Positions 14,787 through 21,763 of a DNA stretch of 21,763 nt are shown here, piece after piece. The stretch spans positions 1 through 21,763 of the forward strand of contig CAAFZX010000032.1 in the NCBI GenBank assembly GCA_900767675.1. The letters run 5' to 3'. The translations under genes and the position numbers were made by a program. The DNA comes from an uncultured Collinsella sp. Its GTDB lineage: Bacteria; Actinomycetota; Coriobacteriia; Coriobacteriales; Coriobacteriaceae. The notes under the pieces are model-generated. The model ran no database searches and had not been told where the DNA came from. It saw only the letters and a program-made list of their open reading frames with translations. Numbering within the stretch: the stretch's first letter is position 1; every line of letters starts with the position of its first letter.

Positions 14787-15746
14787 TTAGTACGTAAAGA
14801 AGCCCTCGCCCGAGCTTTCGCCCAGCTTGCCTTCGTCGAGCATTTTCTTGAGGACGGACGCCATAGCCTTAAAGTTGTAGGGCATCATCATTTTTTTGAG
14901 CAGCGGGCTCACCAAGCCCGGCACCTTCTGATACTGCATGACGATGTTGTAGGCCGTCTGGATACCCACCGTGTCGAATACGCGAAACGGACCCTTGGGG
15001 GCACCGGTGCCACGCGTCCACGCGAGGTCGATGCTCTTGGGATCGCTCACGCCCGAGACATACAGGTCAAGGCCCGAAAGCAGCCACGGCACCAGCATGG
15101 AATTGAGCAGGTAGCCGTTCTTTTCCTTGTTGACGGGCAGCGCCAGCATGCGGATGTCGTTAGCAAAGTCGACGAGCTCGTCGAAGTAGCGTTTGTCGGT
15201 CTGGTCCTGCGCCATGACCTCGGTCATGTTGTTCTTCCAGATGGAATTGGCAAAGTGCAACGACAGGTACTTCTCGGGGCGGCCGGTGTACTTGGCAAAG
15301 GTGCTCGGCAGCAGCGTGGAAGAGTTGGTAACGATGACGGTCTTTTGCGGTAGAACCGGGGCGAGCTTCTTGTAGAAGTCGATCTTTGCCTGGGTGTCCT
15401 CGGCCATAGACTCGATGACCAGGTCGGCGTCGGCCACGGCCTTGGCAAGATCGAGCTCCAGCTTGAGCGTGGAGTAGGCGCGCTCAACGGCAGCGAGCGC
15501 CGCCTCCTTGTCGAAGGGCTTGCCGCTATCGGCGATACCGGCACACCACTCGCCCGTGCCGTCCGCCATGCCCTCGATTGCCGCGATGTACTCCTTGCGC
15601 ACGTGATCGATCTTGGGCTGGGTGCGGCCGATGCTACCCTCGCTGCGCAGCCAAATCGTTACATCAAAGCCGCAGTAGGCAGCCTGAAAGGCAATCTGGC
15701 TTCCCAACACGCCGCCACCGGCAACACAAACGGTCTTGTAGCTCAT
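14787..15746 (-). CDS. 3-hydroxyacyl-CoA dehydrogenase, single NAD-binding plus C-terminal domain
   Basis: 319 residues. The N-terminal Rossmann domain carries GGGVLG (residues 10-15). The catalytic residues of the family align at the expected spacing: Ser143 (NSSTLLPS), His164 (LHFAN), Glu176 (TEVM) and Asn215 (NGYLLNS), matching Ser137, His158, Glu170 and Asn208 of the human enzyme. It should oxidise or reduce 3-hydroxyacyl-CoA with NAD(H). HFFNP of classical enzymes is replaced here by HFANSI, and the sequence is rather divergent, so the physiological substrate may not be a fatty acyl-CoA. The ATG at 15746 has GAGAGG 9 bases upstream. No thiolase or crotonase is adjacent. Its 5' region contains an AT-rich stretch (15770-15840) and, further up, a large inverted repeat. 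Confidence 0.88.
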   Translation of the reverse strand: MSYKTVCVAGGGVLGSQIAFQAAYCGFDVTIWLRSEGSIGRTQPKIDHVRKEYIAAIEGMADGTGEWCAGIADSGKPFDKEAALAAVERAYSTLKLELDLAKAVADADLVIESMAEDTQAKIDFYKKLAPVLPQKTVIVTNSSTLLPSTFAKYTGRPEKYLSLHFANSIWKNNMTEVMAQDQTDKRYFDELVDFANDIRMLALPVNKEKNGYLLNSMLVPWLLSGLDLYVSGVSDPKSIDLAWTRGTGAPKGPFRVFDTVGIQTAYNIVMQYQKVPGLVSPLLKKMMMPYNFKAMASVLKKMLDEGKLGESSGEGFFTY

Positions 15747-16093
15747 GGAACGGTCCTCTCTTGCGTAATTCCATAGATGTGTATTTATTCAACCGTAAGA
15801 GGACTGCACGCCGGGCATAGGTTCTATAAACGGACAGTAATTTGCGGCGAGCGGCAACACCTGTTCATTATCTCAGGGTTCCGAGGGCGATTTTTGTGCC
15901 ACCGAGGCGTCGTTTTCGGAAGTATGCGGCAAATTCCGGAACTCTCGAGCACACCCTAGTTTTTCGCCAATAAAACCGCAGGTACAGAGCTTAGACATAT
16001 CCGGTGTGCTCGGCCTATTCAGATTTTGCCGCATACTTCCGAAATCTAAGTTCGCAAAGGGTGAGAGTTGGGGCGTTTACGCAACATATGTCC
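15747..16093. other. Non-coding region upstream of the dehydrogenase gene
   Basis: About 350 bp without a supported gene. The first 100 bp are AT-rich and probably include the dehydrogenase promoter (several TATA-like hexamers, none decisive). The rest is dominated by a 131-bp inverted repeat. Two ACATAT-containing words (15995-16002 and 16084-16091) flank the right arm. Confidence 0.5.
15914..16044. repeat. Inverted repeat with two 42-bp arms
   Basis: The left arm 15914-15955 and right arm 16003-16044 are equal in length and separated by 47 bp. The outer 20 bases (TTTCGGAAGTATGCGGCAAA) and the inner 10 bases (CGAGCACACC) are perfectly inverted. The 12 bases between them match at only 4 positions. 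Selection thus seems to hold two separate blocks at fixed spacing in each arm. Confidence 0.85.
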
Positions 16094-16130
16094 AGTAAAA
16101 ACGGGTGGTAGCCGCTACGGCTACCACCCG
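16094..16130 (-). terminator. Strong terminator of the TetR-activase operon
   Basis: A perfect 13-bp stem (CGGGTGGTAGCCG against CGGCTACCACCCG) with a 3-base loop, read on the minus strand, is followed directly by TTTTTAC. It begins about 30 bp after the activase stop codon at 16162. Confidence 0.93.
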
Positions 16131-16161
16131 CTTGCCTCATATCTAGCCCAAAGCGGGCCGT

Positions 16162-19100
16162 CTACTTCTTAATGCCGCGTCCCAGACGCTCGGCGACCGA
16201 TGCCACGGCCTCCTCGCTGGCCGGCCCGCAGCTCACGCAGCCATCGTGGGCACGCATCTGGCCGGTGACCTCGTCCATCGCGAGCGGCGCCACCTTCTCG
16301 AGCTTAAAGCCCTTGCCGGCGCGCATGTTTTCCTTGGCCACGCTGATCATGAGCTTAATGCGGTTGAGCTGGTTGACCTCGGACGCGCCGGGGTCGTAGT
16401 CCACCGCGACGATGTTGCTCTCGGGGTGCTGGCGGCGCAGCTCCTTGATCACGGCCTTGCCCACCACGTGGTTGGGCAGGCACGCGAAGGGCTGCGTGCA
16501 GATGATGTTGGGCGCGCCGTGATCAATCAGGTCGAGCATCTCGGCCGTGAGCAACCAGCCCTCGCCCATGTTGTTGCACACCGAAAGCACCGTACGGGCC
16601 TTGTCGGCCATGGTGCCGATGCGCTCGGGCGCCTCGAAGCGGCGGGACTTTTCGAGCATCTCCTCCACCGGCGTACGCATCCAGTCCACGAGCTTAATAA
16701 GCGCTTGCATGCCCGCGCGCGTAGTGGCAGAACTTCCCAGCTCGTCTTTCTGCAGCTCGGCGTTGCTCATGGAGTACAGGAAGAAGTCGAGCAGGCCCGG
16801 CACCACGGCCTCGCAGCCCTCGCGCTCAATGACATCGACCACGTGGTTGTTGGCCGTGGGATGAAACTTGACCAAGATCTCACCGACCACGCCCACGCGC
16901 GGCTTGGTGCCCTCGCCCACGAGCGGCATGGTGTCGAACGCGCGGATGGCCTCGCGGCACAGCTTGGTGTAGTTGTGGCGGTTGAACTTAGGCGCCAGCT
17001 TGCGGGCGCGCGCCATGTACTCCTCGTAGAGCGCGTTGGCGGCACCGGGCGTGGCCTCGTACGGGCGGCAACGATAGAGCATCTGCATCATCACGTCGCC
17101 AAAGAGCACCGCGTACACGGCCTGCTTAAGCAGCGCCGGCGTAATCTTAAAGCCAGGGTTGTCCTCGCCGAGCGCCACAGCCGAAAGCGAGATCACCGGA
17201 ATCTCGGGGTGGCCGCTCTCGCGCAGGGCCTTGCGGATGAGCGCGATGTAGTTGGTGGCACGGCAGCCGCCGCCAGTCTGGCTGATAACCACGGCCGTCT
17301 TGGACAGGTCGTACCGACCGCTCTCGATGGCCTCCATGATCTGGCCCGTCACCAGGATCGACGGATAGCAGATGTCGTTGTTCACGTAGCGCAGGCCGGC
17401 CTCGACGGCGTCGTGATCGGTCGAGGGCAGCAGCTCCAAGTTGTAGCCGGCACCGCGGAACACCTCTTTGACCAGGTCGAAGTGGATCGGCGCCATCTGC
17501 GGGCACAGGATGGTGTAGCCCTCGTCGCGCATCTGCTCGGTAAAGGGCACCTTGGGCCACGCGGTCGAAGCACTCTCGCGCTGAGCCTCAAACGTGTACT
17601 TGCGGCTCGCGAACGCGGGGGCATCCGTGGAGGGCGCCACCGGCGCGGCATCGCCCTGCTCGTAGGCCTCGCCCGCGGCCGTGGCCACGGCCAAGCGCTC
17701 GGCCTCCTGGTCCTTAAGCGCCGCCATGAGCGAGCGGATGCGGATGCGCGCGGCACCCAGGTTGGACACCTCGTCGATCTTGAGCACGGTGTAGATCTTG
17801 CCGCTGGCCTCCAGGATCTCCTGCACCTGATCGGTGGTCAGGGCATCGAGACCGCAGCCGAAGGAGTTGAGCTGGATCAGGTCCAGGTCGTTGCGCATCG
17901 TCACAAAACGGGCGACGGCGTACAGGCGGCTGTGGTACATCCACTGGTCGACCACGCGGATGGGGCGCTCGGGCTTTACCAGATGCGCGAGCGAATCCTC
18001 GGTAAAGACCGCAAAGCCAAAGCTCGAGATAAGCTCGGGCAGGGCATGGTTGATCTCGGGGTCGTTATGGTAGGGGCGGCCGGCGAGCACGATGCCGTGA
18101 CCACCGTGGTCCTCGACCCACTTAAGGGCCTCCTCGCCCATGGTCTGGATGTCCTCGTGGAAACGCGCATCGGCCTCAAAGGCAGCGTTGACAGCGGCGT
18201 CGACCTCGGAGCGCGTGATCTTGGGTCCACGCACGCGACCGCGACCAGCCTCGGCATCGGCCACGCGGTCGACGGCGAGTACCTGATACAGACGGCGCTT
18301 GAGCTCGGTCTTGTCGTGATAGGGCACAAACGGATACAGGAACTCGATGTTCTGCTCGCGGATCTCGTCGATGTTGAGTGCCAACGCCGTGGGGTAGCTC
18401 ATGACGATGGGGCAGTTATAGCAGTTACCGGCCGTCGGGTCCTCTTTGCGCTCCCAGCGCACGCACGGCATCCAGATAAAGTCGACGTCACGGTCGATAA
18501 GGTTCATCACGTGGCCGTGGCTCATCTTGGCCGGATAGCACACGCTCTCGGACGGCATGGACTCGATGCCCGCCTGGTAGGTCTTCTTGCTCGACTGGTC
18601 GGACAGCTGCACGCTAAAGCCCAGGCGCGTAAAGAACGCGTGCCAGAAGGGGTAGTTCTCGTACATGTTGAGCGCGCGCGGGATGCCGACGGTGCCGCGC
18701 GGGGCCTCGTCGGGGCTCAGAACCTCGCGGTTAAACAGCAACTCGTTTTTCTTTTTGAAGAGGTTGGGGGCCTCGGTCTTTTGCTTTTTGTGGCCGGCAC
18801 CCTTCTCGCAGCGGTTACCGGTAATGAAGCGCCTACCGCCACCAAAGTCGTTGACGGTGAGCTGGCAGTTGTTGGAGCAACGGCCGCAGCGGACGTGTTT
18901 TTGCGTCACGGTGAGGTGCGCGATGTCCTCGGCAGAAAGGATGGTCGAAGTGCCGTCGGCGCCGGCGCGATCGCGGGCGAGCAAAGCAGCGCCATAGGCG
19001 CCCATGCAGCCGGCGATGTCGGGACGCACGGCATGAACGCCGGTGAGCTGCTCAAACGCGCGCAGCGTGGCATCGGACATAAAGGTGCCACCCTGAACGA

Positions 19101-20943
19101 TCACCTGGCTGCCGATCTCCTTGGGGTCGCGCAGCTTAATGACCTTGAACAGGGCATTCTTGATGACGGAATAGGACAGGCCGGCCGCGATGTCGCCCAC
19201 CGTGGCGCCTTCCTTTTGCGCCTGCTTGACGCGCGAGTTCATAAAGACCGTGCAGCGGCTGCCCAGGTCGACGGGGGCCTTAGCATGGATGGCGGCGTCG
19301 GCGAACGCGCGCACGTCCATGTTCATAGAGACGGCGAAGCTCTCGATAAAGCTGCCGCAACCCGACGAGCAGGCCTCGTTGAGCATGATGTGCTCGATAA
19401 CGCCGTCCTTGACGCGCAGGCACTTCATGTCCTGGCCGCCGATGTCCAGGATAAACTCAACGCCGGGCAGGAATGCCTTGGCGCCGCGCAGGTGCGCAAC
19501 GGTCTCGATCTCGCCGGAGTCGGCCTTGAGGGCCTCGATGAGCAGCGCCTCGCCGTAGCCCGTGGTGGTCACGTGGCCGATGGTGCAGCCGGCGGGGATG
19601 TGGTTGTAGAAATCGGCCATGATGACCTTGGCCGTGCCCAGGATGTCGCCGTTGTTGTTGCCGTACCAGGTGTGCAGCAGCTGACCGTCCTCGCTCACGA
19701 GTGCGGCCTTCATGGTGGTGGAACCGGCGTCGATGCCGATGAACACACGGCCGGTGTAGCCTTCGAGCTTGCCCTTGGGGACGACTTCCTGGTCGTGGCG
19801 ACCCTTGAACTCGGCAAAGTCCTCGTCGGTGGCAAAGAGCGGATCCAGACGTTCGACCTCGGCACCCTGTGTGTCACCCAGGGCATCAATGGCCTCGATG
19901 AGCTGCGGGAACGTGCTGAGCTTGTTGGACTCGTGCGCCATGGCGGCGCCGCTCGCCACAAACAGGTGAGCGTTTTGGGGCACGATACGGTGCTCCTCGT
20001 CCAGGTTGAGCGTGAGGTAGAAGCGGTGGCGCAGCTCGGAGAGATACTGCAGCGGGCCGCCCAGGAAGGCGACGTTGCCGCGGATGGGACGGCCGCACGC
20101 CAGGCCCGAGATGGTCTGGGTCACGACGGCCTGGAAGATGGAGGCGGCCACGTCCTCGGGGCGGGCGCCCTCATTGAGCAGCGGCTGCACGTCGGTCTTG
20201 GCAAAAACGCCGCAGCGGCTGGCGATGGGATAGATGGTGGTGGCGTTGGCCGCGAGCTCGTTGAGGCCGCTGGCATCGGTATGGAGCAGGGTTGCCATCT
20301 GGTCGATGAACGCGCCCGTACCGCCGGCGCAGGTGCCGTTCATGCGCTGCTCGATGCCGTTATCGAAGTAGATGATCTTGGCGTCCTCGCCGCCCAACTC
20401 GATGGCGACGTCGGTGGCCGGGATGAGGGTCTCGACGGCGCGCTTGCTGGCGATGACTTCCTGGACAAACTCTAGGTCGAGCCATTGGGAAAGCAGCAGA
20501 CCGCCCGAGCCGGTAATGGCGCAGGTCATCTGGGCCGTCGGCAGCACGGTCGCAGCACCCTCGAACAGGTCGCGGGCGCAGGCACGGACGTCGGTGTGGT
20601 GGCGCTGGTACTTGGCGTAGACGATCTGGTTGTCGTCGTTGAGCACGGCGAGCTTAACGGTGGTGGAGCCCACGTCGATGCCCAGGTGCAGGTTGCCGCG
20701 GGCGGCCTCGGGGTTGAAGATCGCGCCTTCGGGGGCGTGGGCGGCGGCTATGGGCTCAGCGGCGGTGGCGGGCTCGCTAGTAACGGACGTCTCCCCTGCC
20801 GCGTTCTTGGCATCGGCAACTGCCTCGGCAACTTTCTCGGCAGCCGCGGTCGCGGCCTTCTGCGCGGCGTCCACCACAGCGGGCGCGGCCTCGCGTGCGG
20901 CAGCGACCATACGATCCTTGATGCCCTCGACGAGTTTGCTCAT
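16162..20943 (-). CDS. Giant acyl-CoA dehydratase activase/dehydratase-like fusion protein
   Basis: 1593 residues. Order: an Ala-rich helical extension (1-80); a first BadF/HgdC-type ATPase domain (about 85-345; DVGSTT at 90-95, GGED 184-187, CAGGTG with Cys205); a second such ATPase (about 400-660; DAGSTT near 404, GGQD 502-505, CSSGC with Cys525 and Cys529); a cysteine motif C686-x2-C689-x3-C693-x18-C712; a DUF2229 domain (about 750-1060, with SVCYPAK and NCYNCP); and an HgdB-like dehydratase domain (about 1135-1560, with NDICYPS and QTGGGCRATNY), ending in CVSC. Activases use ATP to drive low-potential electrons into an Fe-S dehydratase or a double-cubane-type reductase. Here both parts are fused. 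The substrate is unknown. The ATG at 20943 has AGGAG 7 bases upstream. A TetR gene lies 12 bp upstream in the same operon. Confidence 0.9.
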   Translation of the reverse strand: MSKLVEGIKDRMVAAAREAAPAVVDAAQKAATAAAEKVAEAVADAKNAAGETSVTSEPATAAEPIAAAHAPEGAIFNPEAARGNLHLGIDVGSTTVKLAVLNDDNQIVYAKYQRHHTDVRACARDLFEGAATVLPTAQMTCAITGSGGLLLSQWLDLEFVQEVIASKRAVETLIPATDVAIELGGEDAKIIYFDNGIEQRMNGTCAGGTGAFIDQMATLLHTDASGLNELAANATTIYPIASRCGVFAKTDVQPLLNEGARPEDVAASIFQAVVTQTISGLACGRPIRGNVAFLGGPLQYLSELRHRFYLTLNLDEEHRIVPQNAHLFVASGAAMAHESNKLSTFPQLIEAIDALGDTQGAEVERLDPLFATDEDFAEFKGRHDQEVVPKGKLEGYTGRVFIGIDAGSTTMKAALVSEDGQLLHTWYGNNNGDILGTAKVIMADFYNHIPAGCTIGHVTTTGYGEALLIEALKADSGEIETVAHLRGAKAFLPGVEFILDIGGQDMKCLRVKDGVIEHIMLNEACSSGCGSFIESFAVSMNMDVRAFADAAIHAKAPVDLGSRCTVFMNSRVKQAQKEGATVGDIAAGLSYSVIKNALFKVIKLRDPKEIGSQVIVQGGTFMSDATLRAFEQLTGVHAVRPDIAGCMGAYGAALLARDRAGADGTSTILSAEDIAHLTVTQKHVRCGRCSNNCQLTVNDFGGGRRFITGNRCEKGAGHKKQKTEAPNLFKKKNELLFNREVLSPDEAPRGTVGIPRALNMYENYPFWHAFFTRLGFSVQLSDQSSKKTYQAGIESMPSESVCYPAKMSHGHVMNLIDRDVDFIWMPCVRWERKEDPTAGNCYNCPIVMSYPTALALNIDEIREQNIEFLYPFVPYHDKTELKRRLYQVLAVDRVADAEAGRGRVRGPKITRSEVDAAVNAAFEADARFHEDIQTMGEEALKWVEDHGGHGIVLAGRPYHNDPEINHALPELISSFGFAVFTEDSLAHLVKPERPIRVVDQWMYHSRLYAVARFVTMRNDLDLIQLNSFGCGLDALTTDQVQEILEASGKIYTVLKIDEVSNLGAARIRIRSLMAALKDQEAERLAVATAAGEAYEQGDAAPVAPSTDAPAFASRKYTFEAQRESASTAWPKVPFTEQMRDEGYTILCPQMAPIHFDLVKEVFRGAGYNLELLPSTDHDAVEAGLRYVNNDICYPSILVTGQIMEAIESGRYDLSKTAVVISQTGGGCRATNYIALIRKALRESGHPEIPVISLSAVALGEDNPGFKITPALLKQAVYAVLFGDVMMQMLYRCRPYEATPGAANALYEEYMARARKLAPKFNRHNYTKLCREAIRAFDTMPLVGEGTKPRVGVVGEILVKFHPTANNHVVDVIEREGCEAVVPGLLDFFLYSMSNAELQKDELGSSATTRAGMQALIKLVDWMRTPVEEMLEKSRRFEAPERIGTMADKARTVLSVCNNMGEGWLLTAEMLDLIDHGAPNIICTQPFACLPNHVVGKAVIKELRRQHPESNIVAVDYDPGASEVNQLNRIKLMISVAKENMRAGKGFKLEKVAPLAMDEVTGQMRAHDGCVSCGPASEEAVASVAERLGRGIKK

Positions 20944-20955
20944 CTGTCTCTCCTC

Positions 20956-21666
20956 TTAGTTGTTGGACTCGACGGTTGCGGCGGTGTCGGCCGCGTCCTC
21001 GAGCTGCAAGTTCAATAGCTTCATGCCGTATTCCGGCACGTTGATATCGATGGGTTGGCCATACAGGTCACCAGGGCGAACAAAAGCGAGCACCGTCATA
21101 ATGCGCGCCATGGCCTCGGGCGATTCGGTGAGCCCACGCTCAAACCAGCGCTGAATCATGCCGACCTCGGCGCTCACGACGTAGGTGACGTAGTAGTCAA
21201 AGAACGTACCCAGCGCCAGGCCCAAAAGGCCCGTCTGCGCACGCGGCACCACAGCCTCACGCGCGGTGTCGATGATCCTTTTAATGAAGGCCTGGTCGCC
21301 GCCCGGACCCAGCAGCGCACCGATTAAGTCGCGGTTGGCCGCAAGATAACGCAACAGCTCAACCGAACCGGGCGCCGGCTCGAGCTCATCGATATTGTGA
21401 TAGAGATCAGGCAGCTGAGCTGCGGTGATGAGCTCAATGCGCTCACGGATCTCGGCCAGCAAGCCGTCCTCGATTTGATTGATAAAGTCGGGGATATCGC
21501 GGTAGTGCGAATAGAACGTGCGGCGCGTAAGGCCAGCGCGCTCGGTGAGCGACGCGACATTAATGCGCGAAAGGTCGCCGCTTTCGGCAAGCTCGCTGGC
21601 AAGTGCCTGGCGAAGGGCACACTGCGAGCGAAGGGACCGGCGATCGCATTTCTCGAGCTGGGACAA
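20956..21666 (-). CDS. TetR/AcrR-family transcriptional regulator
   Basis: 236 residues. The N-terminal helix-turn-helix is at about residues 35-56 (INVASLTERAGLTRRTFYSHYRD, quoted in part: LTERAGLTRRTFYSHY), the hallmark of TetR proteins. The C-terminal ligand or dimerisation domain (about 70-225) is helical, and I cannot tell its ligand. The start is a TTG at 21666 with AAGGAGG 4 bases upstream; no ATG gives a full HTH. The stop codon lies 12 bp before the activase gene, so the two are co-transcribed. Two dyads 21 bp apart in the upstream region (21700-21708 and 21718-21732) are likely operators, making autoregulation of the operon probable. The inducer may be an acyl-CoA or related metabolite, by analogy with other TetR regulators. 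Confidence 0.88.
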   Translation of the reverse strand: MSQLEKCDRRSLRSQCALRQALASELAESGDLSRINVASLTERAGLTRRTFYSHYRDIPDFINQIEDGLLAEIRERIELITAAQLPDLYHNIDELEPAPGSVELLRYLAANRDLIGALLGPGGDQAFIKRIIDTAREAVVPRAQTGLLGLALGTFFDYYVTYVVSAEVGMIQRWFERGLTESPEAMARIMTVLAFVRPGDLYGQPIDINVPEYGMKLLNLQLEDAADTAATVESNN

Positions 21667-21699
21667 GCGTCCTCCTTGTTACTCAGTCCGTGCGCTATT

Positions 21700-21732
21700 G
21701 CACAGTGCGAGTATTATTGCACACCGTGTGCA
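21700..21732. promoter_or_regulatory. Two operator-like dyads upstream of the TetR-activase operon
   Basis: TGCACAC-C-GTGTGCA (21718-21732) is a perfect 7-1-7 palindrome. GCAC-A-GTGC (21700-21708) is a shorter 4-1-4 version. Their centres (21725 and 21704) are 21 bp apart, two helical turns. On the minus strand the larger dyad lies between a TTGATG and TAATAC/TACTCG, plausible -35 and -10 hexamers, so a bound regulator would block the promoter. Confidence 0.65.
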
Positions 21733-21763
21733 TCAACACGTAAAGGCAATATTTGGGATGTGA

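Noticed and set aside
16246..20475. A 1409-codon open frame on the plus strand inside the activase gene
   Set aside because: It lies antisense to a protein with clear domains and motifs throughout. Long antisense open frames are expected from GC-rich codon use. Its translation is low-complexity (Val/Gly/Asp/His-rich) and it has no ribosome site.

Overview
The window reads as a chromosomal segment of a high-GC, strictly anaerobic actinobacterium, most likely a Collinsella-like member of the Coriobacteriia. This is inferred from the GC-rich codon use, strong GGAGG ribosome sites with some GTG/TTG starts, an AmaP/DUF2273/Asp23 envelope module, and a giant oxygen-sensitive acyl-CoA dehydratase/activase fusion of the kind found in anaerobes. 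I see no rRNA, tRNA, insertion sequence, phage gene or CRISPR array.

Layout. Nearly all genes lie on the minus strand. From left to right: a zinc-ribbon DUF4013 membrane protein (224-1588); a YitT-family membrane protein (1739-2761); the alkaline-shock-type operon amaP > DUF2273 > Asp23 (4447 down to 2966); yebC (4614-5420); a 727-residue polytopic GT-C-like membrane protein (5586-7769); lgt (7853-8674); a NifU C-terminal-domain Fe-S scaffold (8783-9061); a dCMP deaminase (9232-9756); and coaX (9839-10690). Only two genes are on the plus strand: an OPT-family transporter (10883-12586), divergent from coaX, and a DUF389 membrane protein carrying an EF-hand-like loop (12802-13941). The minus strand resumes with a small secreted or anchored hypothetical protein preceded by a 12-codon mini-ORF (14067-14556), a 3-hydroxyacyl-CoA dehydrogenase (14787-15746), and a TetR > 1593-residue activase/dehydratase operon (21666 down to 16162).

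How the genes relate. The first part is mostly housekeeping and envelope functions: lipoprotein maturation, stress-envelope module, cofactor and nucleotide synthesis, Fe-S assembly. The right third looks metabolic. The TetR regulator has two dyads centred 21 bp apart in its promoter region and sits 12 bp upstream of the giant activase/dehydratase, so the pair probably forms one autoregulated unit. The 3-hydroxyacyl-CoA dehydrogenase beyond the activase terminator could act on related acyl-CoA chemistry, but it is a separate transcription unit.

The least explained parts are intergenic. A 131-bp inverted repeat with 42-bp arms (15914-16044) has a third partial copy (14726-14746), so copies lie on both sides of the dehydrogenase gene. 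A GGGG(A/T)CAGG-type element occurs at the 3' ends of three minus-strand genes. A 6-6-6 palindrome overlaps both -35 positions of the coaX/OPT divergent promoters, and a long stem-loop lies in the OPT leader. All functional readings come from motif recognition by eye, not database search.
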